In this document: in pieces, positions 33,110 through 42,052 of the stretch
How positions within the stretch are numbered: position 1 is the stretch's first letter
How the letters are laid out: each line of letters begins with the position of its first letter
Assembly (NCBI RefSeq): GCF_027568515.1
Contig: NZ_JANKZF010000001.1
Location: 248,001-312,000, forward strand
Length of the DNA stretch: 64,000 bases
Source: Arthrobacter sp. HY1533
GTDB lineage: Bacteria > Actinomycetota > Actinomycetes > Actinomycetales > Micrococcaceae
Direction of reading: 5' to 3'
Translations under genes and position numbers: made by a program
Notes under the pieces: model-generated
Told to the model about the DNA's origin: nothing
What the model saw: only the letters and a program-made list of their open reading frames with translations
Databases searched by the model: none

Positions 33110-34011
33110 GTAAATTTTCACGGAAAGACGTTGGGGCGGCGGCACTGTCCTTTCCCAGCTGGGCCTACCTGGTCTTCTTCTTCATCATCCCCGTGGGCCT
33201 GGTCCTCTGGTACAGCTTTGGCTACAAACCGGACTTGTTCACGGCCCACTCCAACAGCATCCTGTCCTTTGACAGATACATTGAGGCGCTGGACCCCACC
33301 TTTCTGTCCACGTTCATCAACACCCTCCAGATTGCCGGCCTGGGCACGTTGATCTGCCTGCTGATAGGCATCCCTTTTGCCTACTGGATGGCGGTCAAAG
33401 TGCCGGTCAAGTGGCGCGGACTGCTGGTGGCCCTGGTGCTGGTGCCGTTCTGGACCAACTTCCTGGTGCGCACCCTGGGCTGGCAGATCATGCTGGCCCC
33501 CGAGGGCTTTGTCTCTGATGCCCTGCAAAACCTTGGGGTGATTGGCGGGCCCATTGAAATTCTGTACACCCGCGCCGCCGTCCAGTTGGGCGTGGTCTAC
33601 AACTACCTGCCCTTGATGATTCTGCCGTTGTTTGTCTCATTGGACCGGGCCGGGGCCAGCTTGCGCGAGGCCAGCCGGGACCTGGGGGGCAACCGGTGGC
33701 GGACCATGTTCCACATAACGCTGCCCCTGGCCGCGCCCGGCATCATTTCCGGGTGCCTGCTGGTGTTCATCCCGTTGATGGGTGACTACATCACCGCCTC
33801 CGTCCTGGGCGGCGCGCAGGGCAACATGGTGGGCCAGCTGGTGGCCAACCAGTTCAACTCAGCCCAAAACTGGGCCCTGGGCTCGGCCATGGCGGTGATG
33901 TTGATGGTCTTCATCCTGCTCACCGTTGCCATTGTTGGCGCCATCTACCTGATCATCCGTGCCATCCTGCGCTTCAACCGCAGGGTGCTCATTGAGGAGC
34001 CCGCATCATGA
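33106..34011 (+). CDS. Polyamine-type ABC permease (PotB-like)
   Basis: 301 residues from ATG 33106. Six segments, the first being YLVFFFIIPVGLVLWYSFGY; the cytoplasmic EAA loop is ASLREASRDLGGNRWRTMFHITLPL near 185-210, followed by APGIISGCLLVFIPLMGDY. It pairs with the PotC-like permease encoded next (ATGA overlap) to form the channel of the polyamine importer. Confidence 0.93.
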   Translation: MSKFSRKDVGAAALSFPSWAYLVFFFIIPVGLVLWYSFGYKPDLFTAHSNSILSFDRYIEALDPTFLSTFINTLQIAGLGTLICLLIGIPFAYWMAVKVPVKWRGLLVALVLVPFWTNFLVRTLGWQIMLAPEGFVSDALQNLGVIGGPIEILYTRAAVQLGVVYNYLPLMILPLFVSLDRAGASLREASRDLGGNRWRTMFHITLPLAAPGIISGCLLVFIPLMGDYITASVLGGAQGNMVGQLVANQFNSAQNWALGSAMAVMLMVFILLTVAIVGAIYLIIRAILRFNRRVLIEEPAS

Positions 34012-34931
34012 GCACTGCAGTCCTGAACGATCCCGCCGAGAAGCGGTCGGCCACGACGGCCGGAGGTCCCGCCCCCATCCACAGAAAGCGGCGGGATCCG
34101 ATGGCCGTGGGCATGGCAATCTTTGGCGTGCTGGTGTTTTGCTTCCTGTTCCTGCCCATCCTGGTCATCTTCATTTACTCCTTCAACACCGGCCGCCTGC
34201 TGGCGGCATGGGAAGGATTCGGCTTTGACGCCTACATCAATGCAGCAGGCAACCAGGTGATCCGGGGCTCCGTCATGACCTCCCTGCAGGCAGCGCTGGG
34301 CACTGCTGTGCTCTCCACCATCCTGGGCACCCTGGGCGGGCTCGCCCTGGCGCGGGCCAGGAAGAAGGCCAAGTGGGCCGCGATCCTGACCGGCTTGCTG
34401 GCCCTGACCCTTGTCACCCCGGAGATTGTTGACGCCATCTCCATCCTGCCCTGGTTTGTCAGCCTGGGCACCGACTTTGGCATCACCCCCATCAACAACG
34501 GCATGGTCAGGCTGGTGGTGGCCCACACCGTCATGTCGATAGCCGTGGTGACGTTCATTGTGCGGGCACGCATGCAGGGCACCGACATGGCGTTGGAGGA
34601 AGCAGCCGCGGATCTGTACGCCACCCCGTGGAACAGGTTTTGGCAGATCACCCTGCCCATCGCGGCCCCCGGAATCCTGGCCGGAGCACTGATGTCCTTC
34701 ACCCTGAGCCTGGACAACACCATTGTGTCCAGCTTTGTGCAGGTCCCCGGCAACACGCCCTGGCCTGTGTACATCTTCAGTTCCCTGCGCGTGTCACTGC
34801 GTCCGGAAATTGCAGCCGTCTCCACCATCATGTTGCTGCTGACCCTGGTGGCGCTGGCCGTGGTGGCCCTGGTGCTGCGGCGCATGGGTGAGAGCTCCAC
34901 GGACATCGCCAAGACGATCGCCGGGACCTAA
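34008..34931 (+). CDS. Polyamine-type ABC permease (PotC-like)
   Basis: 307 residues from ATG 34008. An N-terminal polar stretch of about 30 residues precedes six transmembrane segments. The EAA loop is MALEEAAADLYATPWNRFWQITLPI near 185-210, then SFTLSLDNTIVSSF, a PotC hallmark. It is the last gene of the first polyamine block. Just beyond its stop begins the anomalous poly-G/poly-C tract, so any terminator cannot be judged. Confidence 0.93.
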   Translation: MSTAVLNDPAEKRSATTAGGPAPIHRKRRDPMAVGMAIFGVLVFCFLFLPILVIFIYSFNTGRLLAAWEGFGFDAYINAAGNQVIRGSVMTSLQAALGTAVLSTILGTLGGLALARARKKAKWAAILTGLLALTLVTPEIVDAISILPWFVSLGTDFGITPINNGMVRLVVAHTVMSIAVVTFIVRARMQGTDMALEEAAADLYATPWNRFWQITLPIAAPGILAGALMSFTLSLDNTIVSSFVQVPGNTPWPVYIFSSLRVSLRPEIAAVSTIMLLLTLVALAVVALVLRRMGESSTDIAKTIAGT

Positions 34932-34943
34932 CCCGCCTCCCCG

Positions 34944-35087
<144 letters not shown>

Positions 35088-35352
35088 AGACTTTCCACGT
35101 CGTTGGGAAAGATCGCGACCCAGATCGCCTGTCAATATCTTGACGAAAGGTGGCTGCGCCGTGTCCGCACCACAGCCCGTCCAATCCTCCGGAACCATCA
35201 GGATGATTGTTCCTGCCAGGGAGCCTTCAAACGGGCAAGCTACACATCGGAAAGGCGATCAGCATGCTCCGCCACGGCCCCATCCCACCGAAGGCATGAA
35301 ATGCGTTGGCAACACCAAACTTCAAGGCTTCGTGAAAGTTCGACCTTTACGG

Positions 35353-37350
35353 CTACTCGCTGAGGAAGCCGAAAAGCTCGTCTTCGGTAGCTTTTAGCTC
35401 CCGCAGTTTTGTTTCTGCGTCGATATCGGCACTGAACTCCCAAGCCATATTGAAGCCGGTGTCGCCGCGCACAACGACACCAACCAGAGAGTCGTTACCG
35501 ACGATGCAGACCTTCTCATAACAGCTGACCCAACGGGGAAGGCCAATGTTGTTGTGCCCGGAGACTGCCGCCGCACCGAACCAGATCGACAGGCCGGGAT
35601 ACTCGTCATGGCGCCAGACAGGCCAACCGTGGTCCCCGGCCATGGTCCCGTCAGAGGCACCGTGCCCTTCGCCAGCACCCACGGCTGCCGGTTGCTCCAC
35701 GTAGGCGTCACCAAGCACCCCCAGGGTTCCAAACGCCCCGGGCAGTCCGTTGCAGCTGCCGCCAACAACCCGGGCCGACACGGTGAGGGTGTCCGTCGAA
35801 GCAATGTTGAGGTCAAGCGAACGGGTTTCTGCCCCAGTTAGAGTGAAACGGGATAGTTCGTTGGTGCCCGCGGCCAATGTGTATTCAACGCCAAGGCTGA
35901 CGGGAACTCCAAAACGCTGTCCCACAACGGCATGAAATCCCGCATACTTTCCGCCCAGCGCATAGTTCTGCGTCGATGCCTCCGAACTGCAAGAGGCTGC
36001 CTGACTTGTGCTGTTGGTGAACTCGTCGCCTTGGGGGCCCAGGCGACGGGACACCTCCACGCCCGATTCGGCGGACCCGCTACTGGGTACCTCATAAAGC
36101 CAGGTGCGCTGGCCCTGGGTTGGCAGGTACCCGCCGTGGGGCAGAGTGGCGTCCATAGCCAGGATGAAGTTGGCCATCTGGAACTGGCTGGGCCCGTTCG
36201 TGGGCAAGTTGCTGTGGAAGCAGCGGCTTTGCATGCCCTCGAGCATAAGTGGAAATTGAGAAATACTGGCCTTCCCCGTGGCCAATCCGTCCAGGGCGAG
36301 GGAATCTACACCCAACGATGCAAGTGTTTTCAGTTCCTCTACAATGACGCCACCAAGCCCCGATTTGACCGCCTGGGCCACAGCCAGCGAATTCAGATAG
36401 CTCGAAGACTCGTTACACCGTCGGGTGTAGCTGCCCATAACTTTTCCGGAGACAGTCCCACTGGCGGAACCAACGTAGCCATTGGAAGAACTTGCCGGGA
36501 CGACGGTGTCGCCAAATAAGGCGAAGTCCGCAGTTGTCTCATTATCGACAAATGGAATGTCGAAGAGCTTCTTCTGAATCACAATATGTGATCCAACAGT
36601 GGCGATCATGGTGTCCTTGGGCAGGTATCCGGGCTGGTTGCAATCCTGCTGACGTTCGGCAGCAAGACATTTCACGGCATCGGTCCCGGCTGGGATCAGG
36701 GAGAATCCGTTCAGGTAGGCCGTTCCGTATCGGGCGAGTTCGTCCACTAGGGTGGCGGCCATGGTCCCGCCCCACGGTGAGCCCTGGTGTGGGGTGCCCA
36801 GAGTGACAATACCGGCCAAAACCTCCGGGCGGCCTGCCCTATTCAGTGACTCCGCGGCTGACCGCAAGGCGATTCCGCCCATGGAGTGCGCCGCACCAAT
36901 GACCCCGCCCTTGCCGCCGCCGGCGGAATAGGATTCGGCGGCACGCCTAATGTAGTCAGCCAGGCATGTGGAAGTGTGGCTCCCGACCGGCCACGTTGAA
37001 TGCTGGGTTTCGTAGTCAAAGGCCAAAACCACAAAGCTGGTGCCAAGATACTTTTGCAGCATATCTACGGCAGTCGCTGACGACGAGGCGCTTCCGAGCC
37101 AGCCGTGCACCCAAACCACCGGCCGTCCGGCCATGGCTTCCGGAACTGCACTGGAATGCTTAGAGCAGTCTTCGGATGCGGAGGCAGGGGAAGCTGCGGC
37201 CACACTGAACACGGCATTGCCGGCAACGGCCAGCGCACAGGCAAGCATCAAGGCCACCCACCGTTGCCCCAGCCGCCCGTGCCGTTTGAAATTTAGGGGG
37301 TGTACGAAGACCCGTGCTCGGTGAGCAAACTGGTTGGTCCCGGCATTCAC
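35353..37350 (-). CDS. Secreted alpha/beta hydrolase, triacylglycerol lipase-like
   Basis: 665 residues from GTG 37350, whose GTGA overlaps the upstream stop; the frame is open for 34 more codons but these lie within the upstream gene. A long basic N-terminus leads into a hydrophobic signal (WVALMLACALAVAGNAVFSVAA) ending near residue 57 at ASPASA. The catalytic domain has VVWVHGWLGSASSS (oxyanion loop) and GAAHSMGGIALRSA, with the nucleophile Ser in AHSMGG. The last 250 residues have no assigned fold and several Cys, possibly disulfide-linked. The catalytic Asp and His could not be assigned surely. Codon usage is less GC-rich than in the polyamine genes. Confidence 0.8.
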   Translation of the reverse strand: MNAGTNQFAHRARVFVHPLNFKRHGRLGQRWVALMLACALAVAGNAVFSVAAASPASASEDCSKHSSAVPEAMAGRPVVWVHGWLGSASSSATAVDMLQKYLGTSFVVLAFDYETQHSTWPVGSHTSTCLADYIRRAAESYSAGGGKGGVIGAAHSMGGIALRSAAESLNRAGRPEVLAGIVTLGTPHQGSPWGGTMAATLVDELARYGTAYLNGFSLIPAGTDAVKCLAAERQQDCNQPGYLPKDTMIATVGSHIVIQKKLFDIPFVDNETTADFALFGDTVVPASSSNGYVGSASGTVSGKVMGSYTRRCNESSSYLNSLAVAQAVKSGLGGVIVEELKTLASLGVDSLALDGLATGKASISQFPLMLEGMQSRCFHSNLPTNGPSQFQMANFILAMDATLPHGGYLPTQGQRTWLYEVPSSGSAESGVEVSRRLGPQGDEFTNSTSQAASCSSEASTQNYALGGKYAGFHAVVGQRFGVPVSLGVEYTLAAGTNELSRFTLTGAETRSLDLNIASTDTLTVSARVVGGSCNGLPGAFGTLGVLGDAYVEQPAAVGAGEGHGASDGTMAGDHGWPVWRHDEYPGLSIWFGAAAVSGHNNIGLPRWVSCYEKVCIVGNDSLVGVVVRGDTGFNMAWEFSADIDAETKLRELKATEDELFGFLSE

Positions 37351-37814
37351 GGCAGTGTCCGTTCTGCGTACATGAGCTTTGGCGCCCCGTTCACCTGCAC
37401 GATGCCCAGCGTCCAAAGAATGTCGCTTTTGTCCTTGGCCTGAACCTCCCACAGGTCCTGCGCCAAGGTGATCCGGGAGGACCTGTCCAGAACCAGTTCC
37501 AACGATGCGATCGTGACGGCGAAATCAGGATCGGGGCTCTCATTGCTGGAGAGGGGAAGTATGGCACTGATGCCGGCGGCGTCTCCTGAATTCAGTGCGC
37601 GTTGAATCGTCGTCTCATGCGCCTCAAATGGATCAATCGAGGCTGTTGCAGCGGCTGGAGAGTAGAAGCTTGGCGTGCTGGACGGATTTGTCGATGACTC
37701 AACGTCACCAACCCTCGTCAGGAACCAGGCAGCAACCGCGACAACAATGGTCAGCACTGCAGTCGTCCATGCCAGTATCCACTTGCGTCTGGATTCATTG
37801 ACTATGCCGACCAT
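37347..37814 (-). CDS. Hypothetical membrane-anchored protein
   Basis: 155 residues from ATG 37814. Residues about 10-32 (WILAWTTAVLTIVVAVAAWFL) form a membrane anchor. The extracytoplasmic part contains a Ser/Pro/Thr linker and then a small alpha/beta domain (FEAHETTIQRALNSGDAAGISAILPL, SSRITLAQDLWEVQAKDKSDILWTLG in part). I do not recognise the family. The stop overlaps the lipase start, so it is translated with the lipase and may be an accessory or chaperone-like partner. Confidence 0.7.
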   Translation of the reverse strand: MVGIVNESRRKWILAWTTAVLTIVVAVAAWFLTRVGDVESSTNPSSTPSFYSPAAATASIDPFEAHETTIQRALNSGDAAGISAILPLSSNESPDPDFAVTIASLELVLDRSSRITLAQDLWEVQAKDKSDILWTLGIVQVNGAPKLMYAERTLP

Positions 37815-38740
37815 GGGACTCCGTCCGTTGAAACGCTTATCGCGGTCAGTCTATGGCTCACGTTTACGGTGGAATCGGTCCGCCGTGCTGACTGTCACCT
37901 ACTTGGGTGACGGCCAGCCAAACGCTAGGTGGGGACGTCGACGGCACCCGATGGGGTCCCGCGAGTGTTCGGGCCTCGAGCTTTCGTGGCGGTATGTCCA
38001 TCCGGAGTCATTGATGTCTGAATGGTGCCCCTGACAGGTGAACAATATAGGCGGTTTCACACTTCCATTTCGAGTTGATGCTATCGGCGACTGGGTCGAG
38101 CCCCAGGTTGCACAGTTTCCGACATCGACCAACTCCGCAAGCAGCCCGAAGGCTATGGCCGAATCTTGTCGGATCCGACGACGAACCACTTGTTCAAGGT
38201 CTTGGCAACCGCGCAATCGGCGAAGCTGTTGGATGAGGTCAACAGAGCAGGGGCCGAATCCAGGGCCCATGTATGAGAGCGAACCGGGGAAGACACACCC
38301 CAGCACCGTGCCAGTTGGCCCCTCCGCGTCATTGATTTGGATGCCTCATTGCTGACTTCCTCATGGGGGAATAGGGGCGACGAAGGGATGGCGCCACGGG
38401 CACAAGATCCTGATCCGCACCGATTCTGCCGGTGGCACGCATGGGGTCGTAGTCTGGCTCTTTGATGAACGCTACGAATTCTCCTACCAATTCGTATACA
38501 CGATCAGCGAGGCCGTGGCCGCTGTACTGGCGCACATCGCGCCGGCCGGATAGTCCCAGCCATACGAACCTGATGGCACGGGACGGGTAAGAGCGTGGGT
38601 GGCCGACATCATCGGCGGGGACACCAAACAAACTGCGGCCAGGCCCTCTGAAATTGACAGCAGCTCACCAGTCACGACCGCCAAAAGCCCCGCACCGGAC
38701 ACACGTTCAGCACGCTGCTTTCCCGGCCAGGGTGAAAAGA
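37815..38740. other. Gene-poor stretch around the transposase remnant
   Basis: Apart from the IS1380 remnant at 38091-38626, I find no gene that can be supported. The stretch separates the lipase pair from the AT-richer membrane protein gene and looks like an eroded insertion scar. Confidence 0.6.
38091..38626 (+). pseudogene. Decayed IS1380-family transposase
   Basis: No intact frame remains, but frame-by-frame reading gives successive IS1380-like segments. From 38091, VSDIDQLRKQPEGYGRILSD and TNHLFKVLATAQSAKLLDEV run to a TGA at 38274 where the family has Trp. In the same frame follow ERTGEDTPQHRAS and PLRVIDLDASLLTSSW, the latter matching the first DDE aspartate region. After an internal deletion the frame changes at about 38389: RHGHKILIRTDSAGGTHGVV, matching the second aspartate region, runs to a TAG at 38551. 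A further weak remnant is GRVRAWVADIIGG. Family assignment is from memory of IS1380 motif order. No terminal repeats were identified. Confidence 0.75.
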
Positions 38741-41152
38741 TCACCTAAACCTGGGAATCCTATTTTCAACATCCGTAGGAAACAACAGAAAGAATCCAAG
38801 GACGGAAGAGACGACAAGAGCAATAGCCAACAGGTTCTGCGTGGCGATATGTGAATCCAGCAACCGCATCTGCTTTTCTTCCTCGCTCTCCAATCGGTCG
38901 GGTCCTCTGTACAATTTCATCCTCCCCGGGAGTGACATTACAGAATCCAGCTCACTGCAGTCATCGCCAGCATAAGCCGGAACATTCAGATTTCTTGCGG
39001 CCATCTGGCGACCAACATGGCTATTATTTACTCCAATTATCCATCGAAGGCCCGTAACATACAAAGTCAGGAATCCAATCAATACGACGCTAACCAATAT
39101 CCATCGAAAGAAGTCGTATTTTTGCTCCGGGACATGCGCCACAACAGAATGTGGCAGCCATGCCAAAAATAGCCATTGAGCCAGAATCATCAATGAATCT
39201 TGCGCGGCGTTGGTTTGTGCGTCCGAGTATGTTCCCGACTCGACCGCACCCATGCGAAAAGCAGTAACAGTATTGCCCATGACCAGGGCAGCCACGACAC
39301 CGTATGCAAATAGAAAAACGAAAAGCGAGTTCAAGAATGGAACAGCTGATTCACGCCCGCCTACGCCAACAGTGAGCGACCAGTTTACCAGCACAAACAC
39401 GGCAACACCCATGAAGGAACTTGCGCCCAACCACCCCGGCGAGACACGATTGGAATGAAGCCGAATTCCGTTGTTGATAACACAAAAGAATGCGAAGCAC
39501 CCGAGCAATGCAGACTGCATAATAGGTAGCACCGATAATTCTCCGGACAGCAGGGTATCACGGCCAAAGATTACAATCGATACCACCGACATGGCCACGA
39601 GCAGGACGCGATGCACTCCAAGCTGGGCCGTATTGGTGGAATGAGAAATCAATGTACGCATCTTAGAATGCAAGAGCAACATGACAACAACGACCACTAT
39701 AATCGCAAGGCCGCAACCTATCAACGAGATGTCGGGAATCAAAACTTCTTGCTTAACTGTCCAATTGAATGACTTCAACGTCAGGATGGTTAAGCCAAGA
39801 ATTGATGCGAATGCCGCGAGGAAAGACAAAGTCAACTGCAATCTGACTCGATTGACTGTAATGACAATGACTTTTGAATCCTTGAGTTCGGAATTTGCAT
39901 CCGAAGATATTTGTGCCTCAATTTCTGTAATCGTGGCAAGCTCCGATTTCGCCATGCGCATTCCAGGACCGGCTAGGACCGCAGATAAGAGCCCGAACAA
40001 CAGGGACATTACCGCACCACTAAGTTCCTGACTCTCAGACGCTGCCAGGGCGCCTGTCGTACTTGCCAGAAAGACAAAGGAGGTGACAAGCCATAGGTAA
40101 TCATTTCCAATTTGCGCTGATCCACGAAGAAATACCCTAAGTGTCAGGACCAATCCGAAGATCAGGATGAACAACAGCGCCAATTGTGCCAAGTGCGCCC
40201 CCCGGCTTGGTGTCACATTCGACGCTGCAACTGGCAGAATTATAAAAAGGGCACCCGTGCCCATCGCTTCCAGCCAAACACCTGTGAGGCTTAGATCTTT
40301 CCTGAGCAGAGAGGCCCTGCTCCGGCGTATTTCATGTCTCTTGCTGGCCGTCAGCCCAAGAGCAGCGCCAATGGCCGCGGCGCTAAACACAAATATTCCG
40401 GCCACCGGATCGGGTTCCATGCAAACGATGACTATAGCTGCTGAAACGGCCATTGTGACACCGACTACGATTGGCCGAATGGTGTAGGTCCACTCCGACC
40501 CTGAAGCCCAGAATATGGAGCCTGTCATCACTAATGTACATGTGACCATGGATATAATCGAATAGGTGCTGGAAAGCGTTTGATTGGTTGGTTGGGAGTC
40601 ATAAACCGCCAGTATACTGAAGGCCAATCCGGCAGCTATCGAAACGGCAACCGCCGGAGAAGCCAACAATCTTCTCACTTTCGCGATTGCATTGCGATCC
40701 CTAGTCGAGGCTCGCAATCGAATGATCACTTCAACCCACAACATCGCAATACCTGTTGATGCTACGACAAGAAAGGCCGCATGCCAGCTGCCGGCAAAAT
40801 TGAGGACGTGCGGCCTCGGAATCGTCCAATTGAGGCCTGGTTCAGGATCCAACAGCCAACCGAGCACTACAGCACTGCTGCCAATAGATGCAATCAATAG
40901 CGACCAAATCCGATGACTCTTCTGATGTGGGCTTGGAAGTCGTTGTATTTGGTATACAAGCACTGCAACGAGACTAGGCAACAGCACAGCGTCACCCCAA
41001 GTAGCGCTCTTGTAGGCATAAAGACCTGGTGTGCTCGTGTCATACCTTCCGAATTGATAGAAGACAGCCATGGGGACAAATCCAATGAACAGCATCAGAA
41101 GTCCACATAAAATCGGCAGGAGCCTTGCAAAGGTCTGAAATCTATCGTTCAT
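38741..41152 (-). CDS. Large polytopic membrane protein of unknown function, AT-richer
   Basis: 803 residues from ATG 41152, with AAGGA 8 nt upstream. I count roughly 18-20 hydrophobic segments spread over the whole chain, interrupted by cytoplasmic loops such as RLRASTRDRNAIAKVRRLLA near 155-175 and ASKRHEIRRSRASLLRKDLS near 300. A hydrophilic patch of about 50 residues (near 715-765, EEEKQMRLLDSH) precedes a final segment. No transporter, transferase or channel motif is evident. Codon third positions are much less GC-rich than in neighbouring genes, and an IS relic lies immediately downstream, suggesting horizontal acquisition. Its function cannot be given. Confidence 0.75.
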   Translation of the reverse strand: MNDRFQTFARLLPILCGLLMLFIGFVPMAVFYQFGRYDTSTPGLYAYKSATWGDAVLLPSLVAVLVYQIQRLPSPHQKSHRIWSLLIASIGSSAVVLGWLLDPEPGLNWTIPRPHVLNFAGSWHAAFLVVASTGIAMLWVEVIIRLRASTRDRNAIAKVRRLLASPAVAVSIAAGLAFSILAVYDSQPTNQTLSSTYSIISMVTCTLVMTGSIFWASGSEWTYTIRPIVVGVTMAVSAAIVIVCMEPDPVAGIFVFSAAAIGAALGLTASKRHEIRRSRASLLRKDLSLTGVWLEAMGTGALFIILPVAASNVTPSRGAHLAQLALLFILIFGLVLTLRVFLRGSAQIGNDYLWLVTSFVFLASTTGALAASESQELSGAVMSLLFGLLSAVLAGPGMRMAKSELATITEIEAQISSDANSELKDSKVIVITVNRVRLQLTLSFLAAFASILGLTILTLKSFNWTVKQEVLIPDISLIGCGLAIIVVVVVMLLLHSKMRTLISHSTNTAQLGVHRVLLVAMSVVSIVIFGRDTLLSGELSVLPIMQSALLGCFAFFCVINNGIRLHSNRVSPGWLGASSFMGVAVFVLVNWSLTVGVGGRESAVPFLNSLFVFLFAYGVVAALVMGNTVTAFRMGAVESGTYSDAQTNAAQDSLMILAQWLFLAWLPHSVVAHVPEQKYDFFRWILVSVVLIGFLTLYVTGLRWIIGVNNSHVGRQMAARNLNVPAYAGDDCSELDSVMSLPGRMKLYRGPDRLESEEEKQMRLLDSHIATQNLLAIALVVSSVLGFFLLFPTDVENRIPRFR

Positions 41153-41177
41153 TCAAAGTTTCCTTAAACGCATGGAA

Positions 41178-41396
41178 TTAGTGAAGATAGGTTTGCCTGA
41201 GTTCGCCGCATTGAGATATTCCCATCACGTCAATCTCCGCATCCGAGCACCAGTGTGCGTCCACAATATCTACTGGTTTGGAGATTAATCCTCTGGAACC
41301 ACTTGTGACGACGATACTCAATTGAGTGATGATCTCAAGGGTCCGACTGTCGGTCTTGGTACACTTTGTCACTTCATTGGGTGACAAAACTGCCAA
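41178..41396 (-). CDS. Possible small hypothetical protein
   Basis: 72 residues, ending 25 nt before the start of the large membrane protein on the same strand and sharing its lower GC content. The sequence (LEIITQLSIVVTSGSRGLISKPVDIVD) has no signal peptide and no recognised motif. It may be a small operon partner or chance. Confidence 0.3.
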   Translation of the reverse strand: MAVLSPNEVTKCTKTDSRTLEIITQLSIVVTSGSRGLISKPVDIVDAHWCSDAEIDVMGISQCGELRQTYLH

Positions 41397-41555
41397 ACAA
41401 ATAGTGGTCTGACTGATCGATATGACCGTGAAACAGGTTATCTGGCTCCGGAATCAGGCGTTCTTGATCTCCAGTTGTCCGCGTAGGTAAAGAAATGCAC
41501 TCCCGCGATCTGTTCGACCTTGTGTGGGGCCTGCCTTCGTCCCGGGACGTGAAAT

Positions 41556-42020
41556 TTAGCGGGTGCCCCAGTCGTAGCGCTGCTTGTGCAGTTTCAGGTA
41601 CATGAAGGTCTCGGTGGACAGCACCGTGGGCAGCTCCCGCATCCGGCCCAGCAGGCGCAGGAGGTGGTCGTCGTCCTCGCACACCACCTCAACGAGGAGA
41701 TCATACTGGCCGGCCGTGAGCACAATGTAGCTGACCTCGGGGAATGATTCCAGCGCCTCGGCCACCGCCTCCATCCGCCCCTGGACCTTTACGCCAATCA
41801 TGGCCTGCCGGGTGAATCCAAGCCGGAGCGGATCCGTGACGGCCACGATTTCCAGCAGCTTGCTGTCAATCAGCCGCTTGATGCGCTGGCGCACGGCAGC
41901 GTCGGAGAGACCCACCGATTCGGCGATAGCGGCATAGGAACGCCGGCCATCCTCCTGGAGCTGCTCGATGATCTGTTTGGAGATGTCATCGAGTTCGGTC
42001 TGGTTCAGTTCCGGGTGCAT
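41556..42020 (-). CDS. Lrp/AsnC-family regulator
   Basis: 154 residues from ATG 42020, with AAGGTG 6 nt upstream. ATG 42056, which overlaps the preceding stop as ATGA, would add 12 residues. N-terminal winged HTH (DDISKQIIEQLQEDGRRSYAAI, SVGLSDAAVRQRIKRLIDS) and C-terminal RAM domain (VSYIVLTAGQYDLLVEVVCED) are complete. It is operonic with a FAD oxidoreductase and an aldehyde dehydrogenase, so it is likely the local regulator responding to an amino acid or amine. Confidence 0.9.
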   Translation of the reverse strand: MHPELNQTELDDISKQIIEQLQEDGRRSYAAIAESVGLSDAAVRQRIKRLIDSKLLEIVAVTDPLRLGFTRQAMIGVKVQGRMEAVAEALESFPEVSYIVLTAGQYDLLVEVVCEDDDHLLRLLGRMRELPTVLSTETFMYLKLHKQRYDWGTR

Positions 42021-42052
42021 GGTCTTCACCTTATCTTCCCGAGCCGTCCGGC

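Noticed and set aside
41374-41682. Leftward frame between the Lrp gene and the AT-richer island
   Set aside because: Its beginning lies inside the Lrp gene in another frame and the remainder has no family resemblance.
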